Assembly: GCF_019458805.1 (NCBI RefSeq)
Contig: NZ_JAIBOA010000013.1
Span: 1 to 64,000, forward strand
Length of the DNA: 64,000 nucleotides
Origin: Actinomadura parmotrematis
GTDB lineage: Bacteria; Actinomycetota; Actinomycetes; Streptosporangiales; Streptosporangiaceae
Reading direction: 5' to 3'
A program made the position numbers and the translations under genes. Under the pieces are notes generated by a model. The model was not told where the DNA came from, did not search any database, and was given only the letters and a program-made list of their open reading frames with translations. Of this stretch, positions 1 through 8,429 are shown piece by piece. Position 1 is the first letter of the stretch, and each line of letters starts with the position of its first letter.

Positions 1-624
1 CTCGATGACCGGCGGGTCGCCGAGCTTCTTGCGCAGCGTCATCATGGTCACCCGCACGACGTTGGTGAACGGGTCGATGTGCTCGTCCCAGGCCTTCTCC
101 AGCAGCTGCTCGGAGCTGACGACCGCGCCGTCGGCGCTGAGCAGCACCTCCAGCACCGCGAACTCCTTGCGGGTGAGGTCGACCTGGCGGCCGTCGCGGG
201 CCACCTCGCGGCGGCCGGGGTCCAGGCTGATCCCGGACCGCTCCAGGACGGGCGGCAGCGGCGCGGCGGCGCGGCGGCCGAGGGCGCGCACCCGGGCGAT
301 CAGCTCGGCGAACGCGAACGGCTTGGCCAGGTAGTCGTCGGCGCCGATGCTGAGGCCCTCGACCTTGTCGTCCAGCTCGCCGGCCGCGGTCAGCATGATG
401 ATGCGGGCCGGGTAGCGGCGCGCGACCAGCTCCCGGGTGACCTCGTCGCCGTGCACCCGCGGCAGGTCGCGGTCGAGCACGATCACGTCGTAGTCGTTGA
501 CGCCGGCCCGCTCCAGCGCCCCCGCGCCGTCGTAGGCCACGTCCACCGCCAGCGCGTCGCGGCGCAGGCCGGTGGCGATCGCGTCGGCGAGCACCCGCTC
601 GTCCTCGACGACTAGAACCCGCAC
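1..624 (-). CDS. OmpR/PhoB-family response regulator, C-terminus cut by window edge
   Basis: The reverse strand encodes a two-domain response regulator of which about 208 residues are present. The receiver domain begins VRVLVVEDER with the acidic pair of VEDE, the phospho-acceptor Asp in VLDRDLP, the Thr of MLTAAG and the Lys of DYLAKPF. The C-terminal winged helix (from about residue 125) has the OmpR signature DLTRKEFAVLEVLL and ends at LRKKLGDPPVIE, so only the last ten or so residues lie outside the window. I chose the GTG at 622-624 because a strong GGAGGGGGGAG ribosome binding site sits just upstream. A sensor kinase is presumably beyond the left edge. It acts in the cytoplasm as a DNA-binding regulator; its signal and targets cannot be told. 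Confidence 0.93.
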   Translation of the reverse strand, partial: MRVLVVEDERVLADAIATGLRRDALAVDVAYDGAGALERAGVNDYDVIVLDRDLPRVHGDEVTRELVARRYPARIIMLTAAGELDDKVEGLSIGADDYLAKPFAFAELIARVRALGRRAAAPLPPVLERSGISLDPGRREVARDGRQVDLTRKEFAVLEVLLSADGAVVSSEQLLEKAWDEHIDPFTNVVRVTMMTLRKKLGDPPVIE

Positions 625-813
625 CGCTCCCCCCTCCTCGCCGGCTCCCCGCCGGCCGCCCACCAGGTATGCCACGCGGGCCGTAAGACGTCCGTAAACC
701 GTCGCTGGCGGCGCTCCCCGCCGGGCGCGAAAGTTGCCGTGAAATTACCTTCCCCATCAGGTTTACCCGAAGGTTCGCCATGGGTACGGACGGGCTGATC
801 CGGGAGGAGGCCC

Positions 814-990
814 ATGGGCGAGTTGTCACGCCAGATCCAGCAGCGGCTCGACGACGCGTACGCGTCGCTGCGCAGCGCCCACGCGGCAGGAGACACCTAC
901 CTGGTGGACATCCGCCAGGAGGAGATCAAGGAACTGCGCCGGATCGCGGCCAACAACGACATCGGAGTCGAGCCGCCCCGCTGCGACTGA
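814..990 (+). CDS. small conserved-looking protein, 58 aa, unknown function
   Basis: A 58-residue ORF starts at ATG 814 behind a good ribosome binding site (GGGAGGAGG, about 6 nt spacing). It reads MGELSRQIQQRLDDAYAS... and ends ...GVEPPRCD. The sequence is hydrophilic and predicted to be largely helical, with no signal peptide or membrane segment. It stands alone, divergent from the response regulator at the left edge, and is followed by a perfect hairpin terminator, which supports a real single-gene transcript. I do not recognise a family. Confidence 0.7.
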   Translation: MGELSRQIQQRLDDAYASLRSAHAAGDTYLVDIRQEEIKELRRIAANNDIGVEPPRCD

Positions 991-1048
991 AGCATCCCCT
1001 CACCACCCCGTCCGACCACCCGCACGCACCGCACGTCTCCCCGCTTCA

Positions 1049-1082
1049 CGGAAGGACCGGAGGACTCCCTCCGGTCCTTCCG
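1049..1082. terminator. perfect 15-bp hairpin terminator
   Basis: CGGAAGGACCGGAGG pairs perfectly with CCTCCGGTCCTTCCG around the 4-nt loop ACTC. It lies between the end of the small gene (stop 990) and the convergent inositol monophosphatase (stop 1088), so it can terminate both directions. As usual in actinomycetes there is no clear U-tract. Confidence 0.85.
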
Positions 1083-1087
1083 CGCGT

Positions 1088-1900
1088 TCAGTCGTGCGCG
1101 GGGTCCAGCGGGACGAGCAGCGACTGCAGCGCGTCGAACAGCTCCGGCGCGGCGGCGAGCGCGAACTCCGGGCCGAGGGCGGCGCCGCCCAGGCCGCCGA
1201 TGCGGCCGCCCGCCTCGGTGACGACGAGCCGTCCCGCGGCGACGTCCCACGCCTGCACGCCGCGCTCGAAGTAGGCGTCGACCCGGCCCGCGGCGAGCGA
1301 GCAGAGGTCCACGCAGCACGAGCCGCCGCGGCGGATGTCGCGGACGAACGGCAGCACCCCGGTCAGCACGCGCGCCTGGTGGGCGCGGCGCTCGGCGGCG
1401 TACCCGAAGCCGGTCGCGACGAGCGCCCGCTCCAGCGGCACCCCGGTGTTGACGCGCAGGTCGCGGACGCCGGACGCGGTGTGCAGCCGCGCGCCGCCGC
1501 CCTCGACGGCGGTGTACAGCTCGCCGCGGCGCGGCATCGCGATCGCGGCGGCGACGGTCCGCCCGGCCACCTCGGCGGCGATGCTGACGGCCCAGTCGGG
1601 CAGGTCGTACAGGTAGTTGACGGTGCCGTCGATCGGGTCGACCACCCAGCGGACGGCACCGTCCGCGGCGCCCTGGTCGCCGCCCTCCTCGCCGAGGAAG
1701 GCGTCGCCGGGGCGGGCCGCGCCGATCCGCTCGATGATCATCTTTTCGGCGGCGCGGTCCATCTGGGTGACGACGTCGGTCGGGCTCGACTTGGTCCGCA
1801 CCACGTCGGGGCCGGCGGCGGGCCGCTCGTCGACCAGCATCCGGCCCGTCTCGCGGGCGGTCTCGACGGCGAGGTCGCGCAGGTCCTCGTACAGGCTCAT
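1088..1900 (-). CDS. inositol monophosphatase family protein
   Basis: This 270-residue protein belongs to the Mg2+-dependent, Li+-sensitive inositol monophosphatase superfamily. The metal-site motifs are visible in order: FLGEEGG (Glu), [12 protein letters not shown] (the DPIDGT signature) and, near the C-terminus, [17 protein letters not shown] (the WDxAAG signature). It would hydrolyse myo-inositol-1-phosphate or a related sugar phosphate in the cytoplasm; members of this family also include histidinol-phosphatases and 3'-phosphoadenosine phosphatases, so the substrate is not certain. Its ATG overlaps the ferrochelatase stop in an ATGA, so the two are translationally coupled. Confidence 0.93.
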   Translation of the reverse strand: MSLYEDLRDLAVETARETGRMLVDERPAAGPDVVRTKSSPTDVVTQMDRAAEKMIIERIGAARPGDAFLGEEGGDQGAADGAVRWVVDPIDGTVNYLYDLPDWAVSIAAEVAGRTVAAAIAMPRRGELYTAVEGGGARLHTASGVRDLRVNTGVPLERALVATGFGYAAERRAHQARVLTGVLPFVRDIRRGGSCCVDLCSLAAGRVDAYFERGVQAWDVAAGRLVVTEAGGRIGGLGGAALGPEFALAAAPELFDALQSLLVPLDPAHD

Positions 1901-2910
1901 CGGGCTCGGGCTCCGTTCCGGCAGCAGTCGGCGGGGCAGGCGTCGGGCCGGGCGCCGAGCGCGCCGACCGTGGGGCGCTCCGGCGCGTCGCCGGACCGCT
2001 CCAGCAGCAGCTCGCGCACCATGGCGACGAACCTCGGGTGGGTGCCGGGCGTCGCGGCGCGGCGGAAGGCGAGGCCGAGCTCGGCGGCCTTCGCGGTCGC
2101 CTCGACGTCCAGGTCGTACTTGACCTCCATGTGGTCGGAGGTGAACCCGATCGGGACGTTCACCACCGCCCGCGTCCCGGCGGCGGCGGCCTTCTCCAGG
2201 TGGTCGAGGATGTCGGGCTCCAGCCACGGCTGGCTCGGCGGGCCGCTCCGGCTCTGGTAGACCAGCTCGTAGGGGTGGCCGGGCGCCGCCTCGGCCGCCA
2301 CGACCGCCGCCACGTCCCGCAGCTCGGTGACGTAGGACTCCCGGCCGGGCTGGGAGAGCGGGACGCTGTGGGCGCTGAACGCCAGGTGCGCGCCGTCGCG
2401 GACGTCGTCCGGCAGGTCGGCGAGGGCGCTCCGGGTCGCCTCGACGAACGGCGCGACGAAGCCGGGGTGGTTGGCGTACACCCGCAGCTTGTCGATCTCG
2501 GGGGCGCCCTCGACCTCGCCGCGCGCCCGGTCGATGTCGTCCAGGTACTGGCGGCAGCAGGAGTAGCAGCTGTAGGCCGAGGTCACGAACGCGGCGGCGC
2601 GGCGGACGCCGTCGTCGCGCATCGTGCGGACGGTGTCGGCGAGGTAGGGCTCCCAGTTGCGGTTGCCCCAGTAGACCGGCAGGTCGATGCCGTGCGCGGC
2701 GAGATCGGCCTCGATCGCCGCCTTCAGGTCGCGGCACTGCCGGTTGATGGGGCTGACGCCGTCGAACAGGTGGTAGTGCTCCCCCACCGCCTCCAGGCGC
2801 TCTCTCGGGATGTTGCGCCCGCGCGTGACGTTCTCCAGGAACGGGATGACGTCGTCGGGGCCCTCGGGGCCGCCGAAGGACACCAGAAGCAGCGCGTCGT
2901 ACGTGCTCAT
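1897..2910 (-). CDS. hemH: ferrochelatase (coproporphyrin III ferrochelatase type)
   Basis: The protein (337 aa) inserts Fe2+ into a porphyrin. Actinobacterial members of this family act on coproporphyrin III in the coproporphyrin-dependent heme pathway (CpfC). Visible hallmarks are the N-terminal [14 protein letters not shown], the central FSAHSVPL with the catalytic His, and [15 protein letters not shown] with the second active-site region. Cysteines at [11 protein letters not shown] and the C-terminal CPADCC fit the [2Fe-2S] cluster reported in actinobacterial ferrochelatases. An alternative in-frame ATG at 2919 would add MEC; I prefer 2910 because GGAG lies only a few bases upstream, but this is a close call. 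Confidence 0.95.
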   Translation of the reverse strand: MSTYDALLLVSFGGPEGPDDVIPFLENVTRGRNIPRERLEAVGEHYHLFDGVSPINRQCRDLKAAIEADLAAHGIDLPVYWGNRNWEPYLADTVRTMRDDGVRRAAAFVTSAYSCYSCCRQYLDDIDRARGEVEGAPEIDKLRVYANHPGFVAPFVEATRSALADLPDDVRDGAHLAFSAHSVPLSQPGRESYVTELRDVAAVVAAEAAPGHPYELVYQSRSGPPSQPWLEPDILDHLEKAAAAGTRAVVNVPIGFTSDHMEVKYDLDVEATAKAAELGLAFRRAATPGTHPRFVAMVRELLLERSGDAPERPTVGALGARPDACPADCCRNGARAR

Positions 2911-2983
2911 GCACTCCATCCAACCAGGGGGTATCGGCTCTCACGCGGAGGCGCCCTGTCGTCTGCCCCACACCGACGCGGGG

Positions 2984-4213
2984 TCAGTTGTAGCGGGCGG
3001 CGTACGCCTGGGCCAGGTTCAGGACCTTCTGGACGTACCAGTCGGCGTGGTTGTAGTGCCAGATCGCGTTGTAGAGGGACCTGCCGCCGCGTCCGGCGCC
3101 GTTGGCGCACAGGTACTTGGCGGCGCCGGGGATCGCGTCGTAGGGGTTCATGATGTCGGCCTTGCCGTCGCGGTCGCCGTCCACGCCGTAGGACTTCCAG
3201 GTGGCGGGCATGAACTGCATGGGGCCGAGGGCGCCCGCGCTGGAGCGGCCGGGGTTGCGGTTGTGGTCGCTCTCGACCTGGCCGATCGCGGCGAGCACCG
3301 TCCAGGACAGCCCCGGGCAGGTGGTGGCGGCGTTCTTGTACAGGTCCAGGTAGCTGCCCGAACCGCCGCCGCCCGCCGACGAGCTGTACTTGCGCTCGTG
3401 CAGGTTGACGGCGCTCGCGCCGCTGCCGAGGGCGTGGCCGACGGCCTTGGTGACGGTGGCGGGCGCCACGCCGGGCGCGTTCACCAGCACGGCGACGTTC
3501 TTCACCAGGCCGAGCTGCTCGCCGACCTTGGCGCTCACCAGCATGTCGATGCCGGGCAGACCGAGGTTGCCCGAGCCGCCCATCGTGACCTGCGGCATCG
3601 TCCGGCCGACCACCGCGTACGGGAAGCCCTCGCTGAGCCGGAGCTGCTCGGCGGCGTCGGCCGACACCACGAACCTCCCGGCCGCGAGCGCCGTCCACAG
3701 GGCGTCCTTGCGGGCGGTGTCGGGCGGCGTCCAAGACCGGAAGGTGGACGGGTCGACGGCGAAGGTGTTGACCGCGCGGCCCTGGAGCTGGACGGCGCCG
3801 CCCGCCACCGCGATCAGGTCCTTGACGCGCTTGTTCTTGGCCAGCCGGGAGATCCTGGCCTGGCCGATCGGGGCGCCGCTGGAGACCGCCAGCACGTCCG
3901 GCGGGACGACCCGGCGGAGCGGCGCGACGCGGTCGCCGGTGGCGACGTTGGTCACGGGGCCGCCGGTGCCGCCGGCCTCCGGCAGCTCGGCCTCCTGGAT
4001 CTCGCGCCCGGCCTTGCGCGGCCCGTCCACGGTGAGCGCGCCGTAGGCGCCGCCGCCGAGGCTCGCCGCGATCAGCGCGGCGAGGGCGGCGACGGCGAGG
4101 ACCGGACGGCGCCGCCGGGGCGGGCGTCCGGGGGCGGGCGCGGAGGCGGTGGAGGCGGTGGAGGCGCGACGGGGCGGGGTAGAGGCGGCCACGACCATCC
4201 CAACGTGAGTCAC
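2984..4213 (-). CDS. membrane-anchored lytic transglycosylase (SLT domain)
   Basis: A 409-residue secreted or membrane-anchored murein hydrolase. After a basic, Ser/Thr/Pro-rich N-terminus a single hydrophobic segment (PVLAVAALAALIAASLGGG) acts as anchor or signal. The middle 200 residues are a less conserved extracellular region. The C-terminus is a soluble-lytic-transglycosylase fold: AAIGQVESDHNRN with the catalytic Glu, then GALGPMQFMPATWKSYG, DADGDGK-like calcium-type residues (DGDRDGKADIMNPYDAI) and AIWHYNHADWYVQKVL. It cleaves the MurNAc-GlcNAc bond of peptidoglycan. The first possible start is the GTG at 4213; the ATG at 4198 is an alternative, neither having a strong ribosome binding site. 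Confidence 0.88.
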   Translation of the reverse strand: MTHVGMVVAASTPPRRASTASTASAPAPGRPPRRRRPVLAVAALAALIAASLGGGAYGALTVDGPRKAGREIQEAELPEAGGTGGPVTNVATGDRVAPLRRVVPPDVLAVSSGAPIGQARISRLAKNKRVKDLIAVAGGAVQLQGRAVNTFAVDPSTFRSWTPPDTARKDALWTALAAGRFVVSADAAEQLRLSEGFPYAVVGRTMPQVTMGGSGNLGLPGIDMLVSAKVGEQLGLVKNVAVLVNAPGVAPATVTKAVGHALGSGASAVNLHERKYSSSAGGGGSGSYLDLYKNAATTCPGLSWTVLAAIGQVESDHNRNPGRSSAGALGPMQFMPATWKSYGVDGDRDGKADIMNPYDAIPGAAKYLCANGAGRGGRSLYNAIWHYNHADWYVQKVLNLAQAYAARYN

Positions 4214-4325
4214 TACGGGCGGGTTGCAGGGGAAATCCGGTTGTCACGCCCGGGTAGCGTGACCGGGTCGTCGACGTCGAAGGATAGGCCCGGAAGTGCG
4301 ATCTTCCCGGGGTCGGGAGGCTCGC

Positions 4326-5540
4326 TTGTCCAGTCCTTACCGTGCGCTGCTCGCCGTGCCCGGCGCGCGGCGGTTCGTCGTCGCGGGGCTCGTCGGCCGG
4401 ATGCCGATGTCGATGGTCGGTATCGGCACGGTCCTCCTGGTTTCGGCGGTCACGGGATCGTACGGTACCGCCGGCGCGGTCGCCGCGACGATGTCGCTCG
4501 CCTACGCGGCGAGCGCCCCGCTGAGCGCCCGGTTCGCCGACCGGTACGGGCAGCGCCGGGTGCTCGTCCCGATCGCCTGCGCCGGCGCCGCCGGGAACGT
4601 CCTGCTGATCGCCCTGGCGGTCGGCGGGGCGCCGGTCTGGACGCTGTTCCCGGCGGCGGCGTTCGCGGGCGCCGCCGAGACCTCGCTCGGCGCCTGGGTG
4701 CGGGCGCGCTGGTCGCACGTGCTGCGGGACCGCCCCGAGCGGCTGCACGCGGCGTTCTCGTTCGAGTCGACGGTGGACGAGGCGATCTTCGTGGCGGGGC
4801 CGCTGCTGGTCACCGCGCTGTCCACCGGCGTCCATCCGGCGGCGGGGCTCGCCGCGTCGGCGGTGTTCATGCTGACCGGGTCGCTCGCGCTCGCCGCGCA
4901 GCGCGGCACCGAGCCGCCGCCGGCGCCGCCCGCTCCGGGCGCGGCGCGCGGGAGCGTCCTCGCCGACTCCTCGCTGCGCGTCCTCGTGCCGGTGTTCCTG
5001 CTGCTCGGGACGGTGTTCGGCGCGATCGACGTGAGCGGGGTGGCGTTCGCCGAGGAGCAGGGCCACAAGGCGCTGGCCGGGGCGCTGCTCGGCTGCTACG
5101 CGCTCGGCAGCGGGACGGCGGCGCTCTGGTACGGGGCGCGGAGCTGGCGGGCGCCGCTCGTGCGGCGGCTCCGGTCCGGGCTCGTGCTGCTGGCCGTGCT
5201 GCTCGTCCCGCCGCTGCTGGTGGACGGCCTGGTGCCGATGATGGCCGTGGTGTTCTTCTCCGGCCTCGCCATCTCCCCGACGATCATCCCCGGCTACGGG
5301 CTCGTCGAGCGGCTCGTCCCGTCCGCCCGGCTGACCGAGGGCCTCGCGCTGGTGTCCACCACCGTCGGGATCGGCGTCGCGCTCGGTTCCTCGCTGTCGG
5401 GGCGCCTGGTGGACGCCTTCGGGGCGCGGTCGGCGTTCCTCGTGCCGCTCGGCGCGGCCTGCGGGGCGGCGCTGCTCGGCCTGGCCGGAACGCGCACGAT
5501 CAGCAAACGTGAACTTTCCTCACGAACGTGCGCCGAGTAA
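4326..5540 (+). CDS. major facilitator superfamily transporter
   Basis: A 404-residue integral membrane protein with about ten to twelve hydrophobic segments, including FVVAGLVGRMPMSMVGIGTV, the MFS loop RFADRYGQRRVLV between helices 2 and 3, and C-terminal GIGVALGSSLSGRLVDAFGA. The layout is that of drug or metabolite exporters of the MFS. I chose the TTG at 4326 because GGGAGG lies 6 nt upstream; a GTG at 4296 is in frame but lacks this. The gene ends 9 nt before the FAD oxidase gene, so the two are probably one operon. Substrate unknown. Confidence 0.88.
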   Translation: MSSPYRALLAVPGARRFVVAGLVGRMPMSMVGIGTVLLVSAVTGSYGTAGAVAATMSLAYAASAPLSARFADRYGQRRVLVPIACAGAAGNVLLIALAVGGAPVWTLFPAAAFAGAAETSLGAWVRARWSHVLRDRPERLHAAFSFESTVDEAIFVAGPLLVTALSTGVHPAAGLAASAVFMLTGSLALAAQRGTEPPPAPPAPGAARGSVLADSSLRVLVPVFLLLGTVFGAIDVSGVAFAEEQGHKALAGALLGCYALGSGTAALWYGARSWRAPLVRRLRSGLVLLAVLLVPPLLVDGLVPMMAVVFFSGLAISPTIIPGYGLVERLVPSARLTEGLALVSTTVGIGVALGSSLSGRLVDAFGARSAFLVPLGAACGAALLGLAGTRTISKRELSSRTCAE

Positions 5541-5549
5541 CATCGCCGC

Positions 5550-6860
5550 ATGTCCACCGTGACCAACCAAACGTGGCGCAACTGGGCCGGCAACCAGGCG
5601 GCCGCCCCGCAGCGCGTCGAGACCCCGCGGACGGCCGAGGAGGTCGCCGCGCAGGTGCGGGCGGCCGGCGCCGAGGGCCGCACGGTCCGCATGATCGGCA
5701 CCGGCCACTCCTTCACCGGCGCGGCCGTCGCCGAGGGCGTGCTGCTCCGCCCGGACGCGCTCACCGCCGTCCGCTCGGTGGACACCGCGGCGGGCCTGGT
5801 CACCGTGGAGGCCGGGCTGCCGCTGCACCGCCTCAACCGGATCCTGGACGAGCACGGCCTCGCCCTCGCCAACATGGGCGACATCCAGGAGCAGACCGTC
5901 GCGGGCGCCCTGCAGACCGCCACCCACGGCACCGGCCGCGACGCCGCCGGCCTCGCCTCCCAGGTCGCGGCGCTGGAGCTCGTCCTCGCCGACGGGTCGC
6001 TCGTCACCTGCTCGCCCACCGAGCGGCCCGACCTGTTCGACGCCGCCCGCGCCGGCCTCGGCGCCCTCGGCGTCGTCACCGCGATCACCTGGCGCGTCGT
6101 CCCGTCCTTCCTGCTGCGCGCGCGGGAGGAGCCGATGAAGTGGGACGAGGTGCTGGCCCGCGTCGACGAGTTCGACGCCGCCAACGAGCACTTCGAGTTC
6201 TACTGGTTCCCCCACACCGAGGGCTGCCTCACCAAGCGCAACAACCGCACCGAGGGCCCGGCGGAGCCGCTGTCGCGGTTCCGGCACTGGCTGGACGACG
6301 AGTTCCTGTCCAACTCCCTGTTCGGCGCGATCAACCAGGCCACCCACCGGGCGCCGTCGATCGTCCCCAAGGTGAACGGCATCTCGGCGCGCGCGCTCGG
6401 CGCCCGCACCTACAGCGACACCTCCTACAAGGTGTTCACCAGCTCGCGCACCGTCCGCTTCAAGGAGCAGGAGTACGCGATCCCGCGCGAGCGGCTCGTC
6501 CCGGCGCTGCGCGACCTGAAGGCGCTGTTCGCCAAGCGCGACTGGAAGATCAGCTTCCCGATCGAGGTGCGGCTGCTGCCCGAGGAGGACGCCTGGCTGT
6601 CGATGGCGCACGGCCGCCGGTCGGCGTTCATCGCCGTGCACGTCTTCCACAAGGACGCGCACGAGGAGTACTTCGGCGGCGTCGAGGAGCTGATGACCGC
6701 GATCGGCGGCCGGCCGCACTGGGGCAAGCTGCACACCCGCGACGCCTCCTACCTGGAGACGGTCTACCCGCGCTTCGGCGACTTCCGGGCGCTGCGGGAC
6801 GAGCTCGACCCCGAGCGCCGTTTCGCCAACCCCTACACCCGGCAGGTCTTCGGCGACTGA
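5550..6860 (+). CDS. FAD-linked oxidase, L-gulono/D-arabinono-1,4-lactone oxidase family
   Basis: A 436-residue flavoprotein of the VAO/PCMH type. The N-terminal FAD domain shows RMIGTGHSFTGAA (the GHS motif), GDIQEQTVAGALQTATHGTG and AALELVLADGSL. The C-terminal substrate domain ends with the aldonolactone-oxidase signature HWGKLH followed by PRFGDFRALRDELDPERRFANPYTRQVFGD. It should oxidise a sugar lactone or alditol with oxygen or another acceptor in the cytoplasm; which sugar cannot be told. It follows the MFS gene by 9 nt and precedes a hairpin terminator. Confidence 0.9.
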   Translation: MSTVTNQTWRNWAGNQAAAPQRVETPRTAEEVAAQVRAAGAEGRTVRMIGTGHSFTGAAVAEGVLLRPDALTAVRSVDTAAGLVTVEAGLPLHRLNRILDEHGLALANMGDIQEQTVAGALQTATHGTGRDAAGLASQVAALELVLADGSLVTCSPTERPDLFDAARAGLGALGVVTAITWRVVPSFLLRAREEPMKWDEVLARVDEFDAANEHFEFYWFPHTEGCLTKRNNRTEGPAEPLSRFRHWLDDEFLSNSLFGAINQATHRAPSIVPKVNGISARALGARTYSDTSYKVFTSSRTVRFKEQEYAIPRERLVPALRDLKALFAKRDWKISFPIEVRLLPEEDAWLSMAHGRRSAFIAVHVFHKDAHEEYFGGVEELMTAIGGRPHWGKLHTRDASYLETVYPRFGDFRALRDELDPERRFANPYTRQVFGD

Positions 6861-6880
6861 CCCGCCGCGTCCGCGCGTAC

Positions 6881-6922
6881 GGCGAGGCCCCCGTCCCGGT
6901 GTTGCGGGCGGGGGCCTTCGCC
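6881..6922. terminator. hairpin terminator between convergent genes
   Basis: GGCGAGGCCCCCG pairs with CGGGGGCCTTCGCC (one bulged base). It lies between the FAD oxidase stop (6860) and the convergent membrane-protein gene ending at 6949, so it likely serves both. Confidence 0.75.
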
Positions 6923-6948
6923 GTTCGAGGGGTGTGCTGGGTCGGGCG

Positions 6949-7986
6949 CTACTGGGGGGCGCCGCTCTGCTGGGCCTGCTGGTCCTGCTGCTGGGCGTCG
7001 TTGGTGGCCTGCTGGTCACCGCCGCCGCCCTGCTCGGGGGCGCTGCTGCTCGGGCCGGCCGGGCCGCTGGAGGAGGACGGGGCGGTCGCGCCGCCGGACG
7101 TCGGCGGGGCCGGCGCCTGGCTCGGGGCGGTGCTCTGCCGGCCGGAGCCGCCGGTGCCGCTCTCGCTCGGCGCCGGGGAACCGGTGCCGCTCCCGCTCGG
7201 CCGGACCGTCGGCGTCGGCGTCGGGTCGCTCCCGGTGGAGCCGCCGAGGTTGCTCCAGGTCGTGCCCTTGCCGCCGCTCTGGCCGACCCAGCTCGCGGCG
7301 GGCTTGTTGGTGATCTTCTCGGCGACGGTGATCGCGCCCATCACGACGGCGAACATCGCCACCGAGGCCACCACCAGCGTCACCCAGCGCTGCCGCGCCC
7401 ACGCCAGGGTGGCGGTGAGCGCCGACTTCCAGGCGGCGTGGCGGACGGCGTCCTCGCCCGCGTCGCCGGCGATCTCGCCGGCGACCGCCGCCTCGGCGCG
7501 GCCGGCGTCCGGGCGGGCGATGCCCGCGCCGGCGCCCGCGCCCGCGTCCAGGCGGGTGGCGTTCGGGTCGCCGAAGGCGCCGGGGTGCGGGCGGTCGAGG
7601 CGCGTCGCGTTCGGGTCGCCGGACGGCGGCCCCGGGGCGGCGACGGGACGGTCCAGGCGGGTCGCGTTCGGATCGGCGTCCATGACGCCGGACCAGACCA
7701 CCGCCCGGGTCGGGTCGGCGGAGACGGCGTCGGCGGCCGCCTCCCCGGCCGACTGCCGGTGGGCGGCGGCGGAGTGCAGGGCCGTCCGCTCCCTGAGCTG
7801 CTCCTTGCCCTGGTCCAGGTAGTGCTTGCCGATCGCGGTGCCCGCCGTGGACATCACGCTCATGAGCGCGGCGCCCGCGATCGTCCCGTAGACGCCCAGG
7901 TAGGACGCCCCCACGGCGGCCGCTCCGGTGGCGAGCCCGCTGGCGATCAGTTGGGTCGTGCTGATGTCCGGCAGCTTGCGCTGCAT
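6949..7986 (-). CDS. two-helix membrane protein with DPNATRLD repeats, unknown function
   Basis: A 345-residue protein without a recognised domain. Residues 10-50 form a hydrophobic hairpin-like region (LIASGLATGAAAVGASYLGVYG). A hydrophilic stretch then carries three copies of DPNATRLD spaced by Pro/Gly linkers (about residues 104-147). A second membrane helix (WVTLVVASVAMFAVVMGAITVA) precedes a Ser/Thr/Pro-rich tail that turns into Gln/Gly-rich at the C-terminus. The topology suggests a cytoplasmic repeat region and an extracellular tail. The ATG at 7986 starts MQRKLPDIS. It is monocistronic, divergent from sepH across a 443-nt gap. Confidence 0.8.
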   Translation of the reverse strand: MQRKLPDISTTQLIASGLATGAAAVGASYLGVYGTIAGAALMSVMSTAGTAIGKHYLDQGKEQLRERTALHSAAAHRQSAGEAAADAVSADPTRAVVWSGVMDADPNATRLDRPVAAPGPPSGDPNATRLDRPHPGAFGDPNATRLDAGAGAGAGIARPDAGRAEAAVAGEIAGDAGEDAVRHAAWKSALTATLAWARQRWVTLVVASVAMFAVVMGAITVAEKITNKPAASWVGQSGGKGTTWSNLGGSTGSDPTPTPTVRPSGSGTGSPAPSESGTGGSGRQSTAPSQAPAPPTSGGATAPSSSSGPAGPSSSAPEQGGGGDQQATNDAQQQDQQAQQSGAPQ

Positions 7987-8429
7987 CTACCTATCCCCCT
8001 ATACGGATGTCCATAACTACCCCCACAACTCGAACTATCGGGGCGGGCGAGGTGTTCCGATACCCCGGCGTGATGAGAGCAACCCGAAAAGGCTGGAGTC
8101 GGTCCGGCGCGTCAGGCACAGTGTGGAAAAGGATCCACAAGAATGGGGAACAGCGATCCCGGCCGTCCCGCGGCGCGGGCAAGCTGGGTCGGACGCCCTC
8201 TTCCGGCACGTGAAGAGGGCTTCGAGAGCGACGATGTTCGGACATGCCGGGTACGGTGCTGGCAGCAGGTGTGTCCGAAAGAGAGACTCGGGAATCCGGG
8301 GGAAGGGCACGCATGCGCCCTCGGTGGGGGTCGGACGGACGACCGGCACGAGCGCGGTGAGGCGGGCTCGCGGACCGGCGGCCGCGCCGGCACCCTCCGT
8401 GCCGTCAGGACAGGGCAGGAAGGACACGC
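7987..8429. other. 443-nt intergenic region, nothing firm seen
   Basis: The region separates the divergent membrane-protein gene and sepH and must contain both promoters. I found no convincing tRNA, riboswitch or conserved coding frame in it. Several reading frames run through, but none has both a good ribosome binding site and a plausible protein. Confidence 0.5.

Noticed and set aside
4199-4325. c-di-AMP (ydaO) riboswitch before the lytic transglycosylase gene
   Set aside because: Such riboswitches often precede actinobacterial wall hydrolases, but the gap to the divergent gene is only about 110 nt and lacks the motif.
7987-8429. Riboswitch or small genes upstream of sepH
   Set aside because: No known riboswitch core could be matched by eye, and the short frames lack ribosome binding sites and look like shadows.
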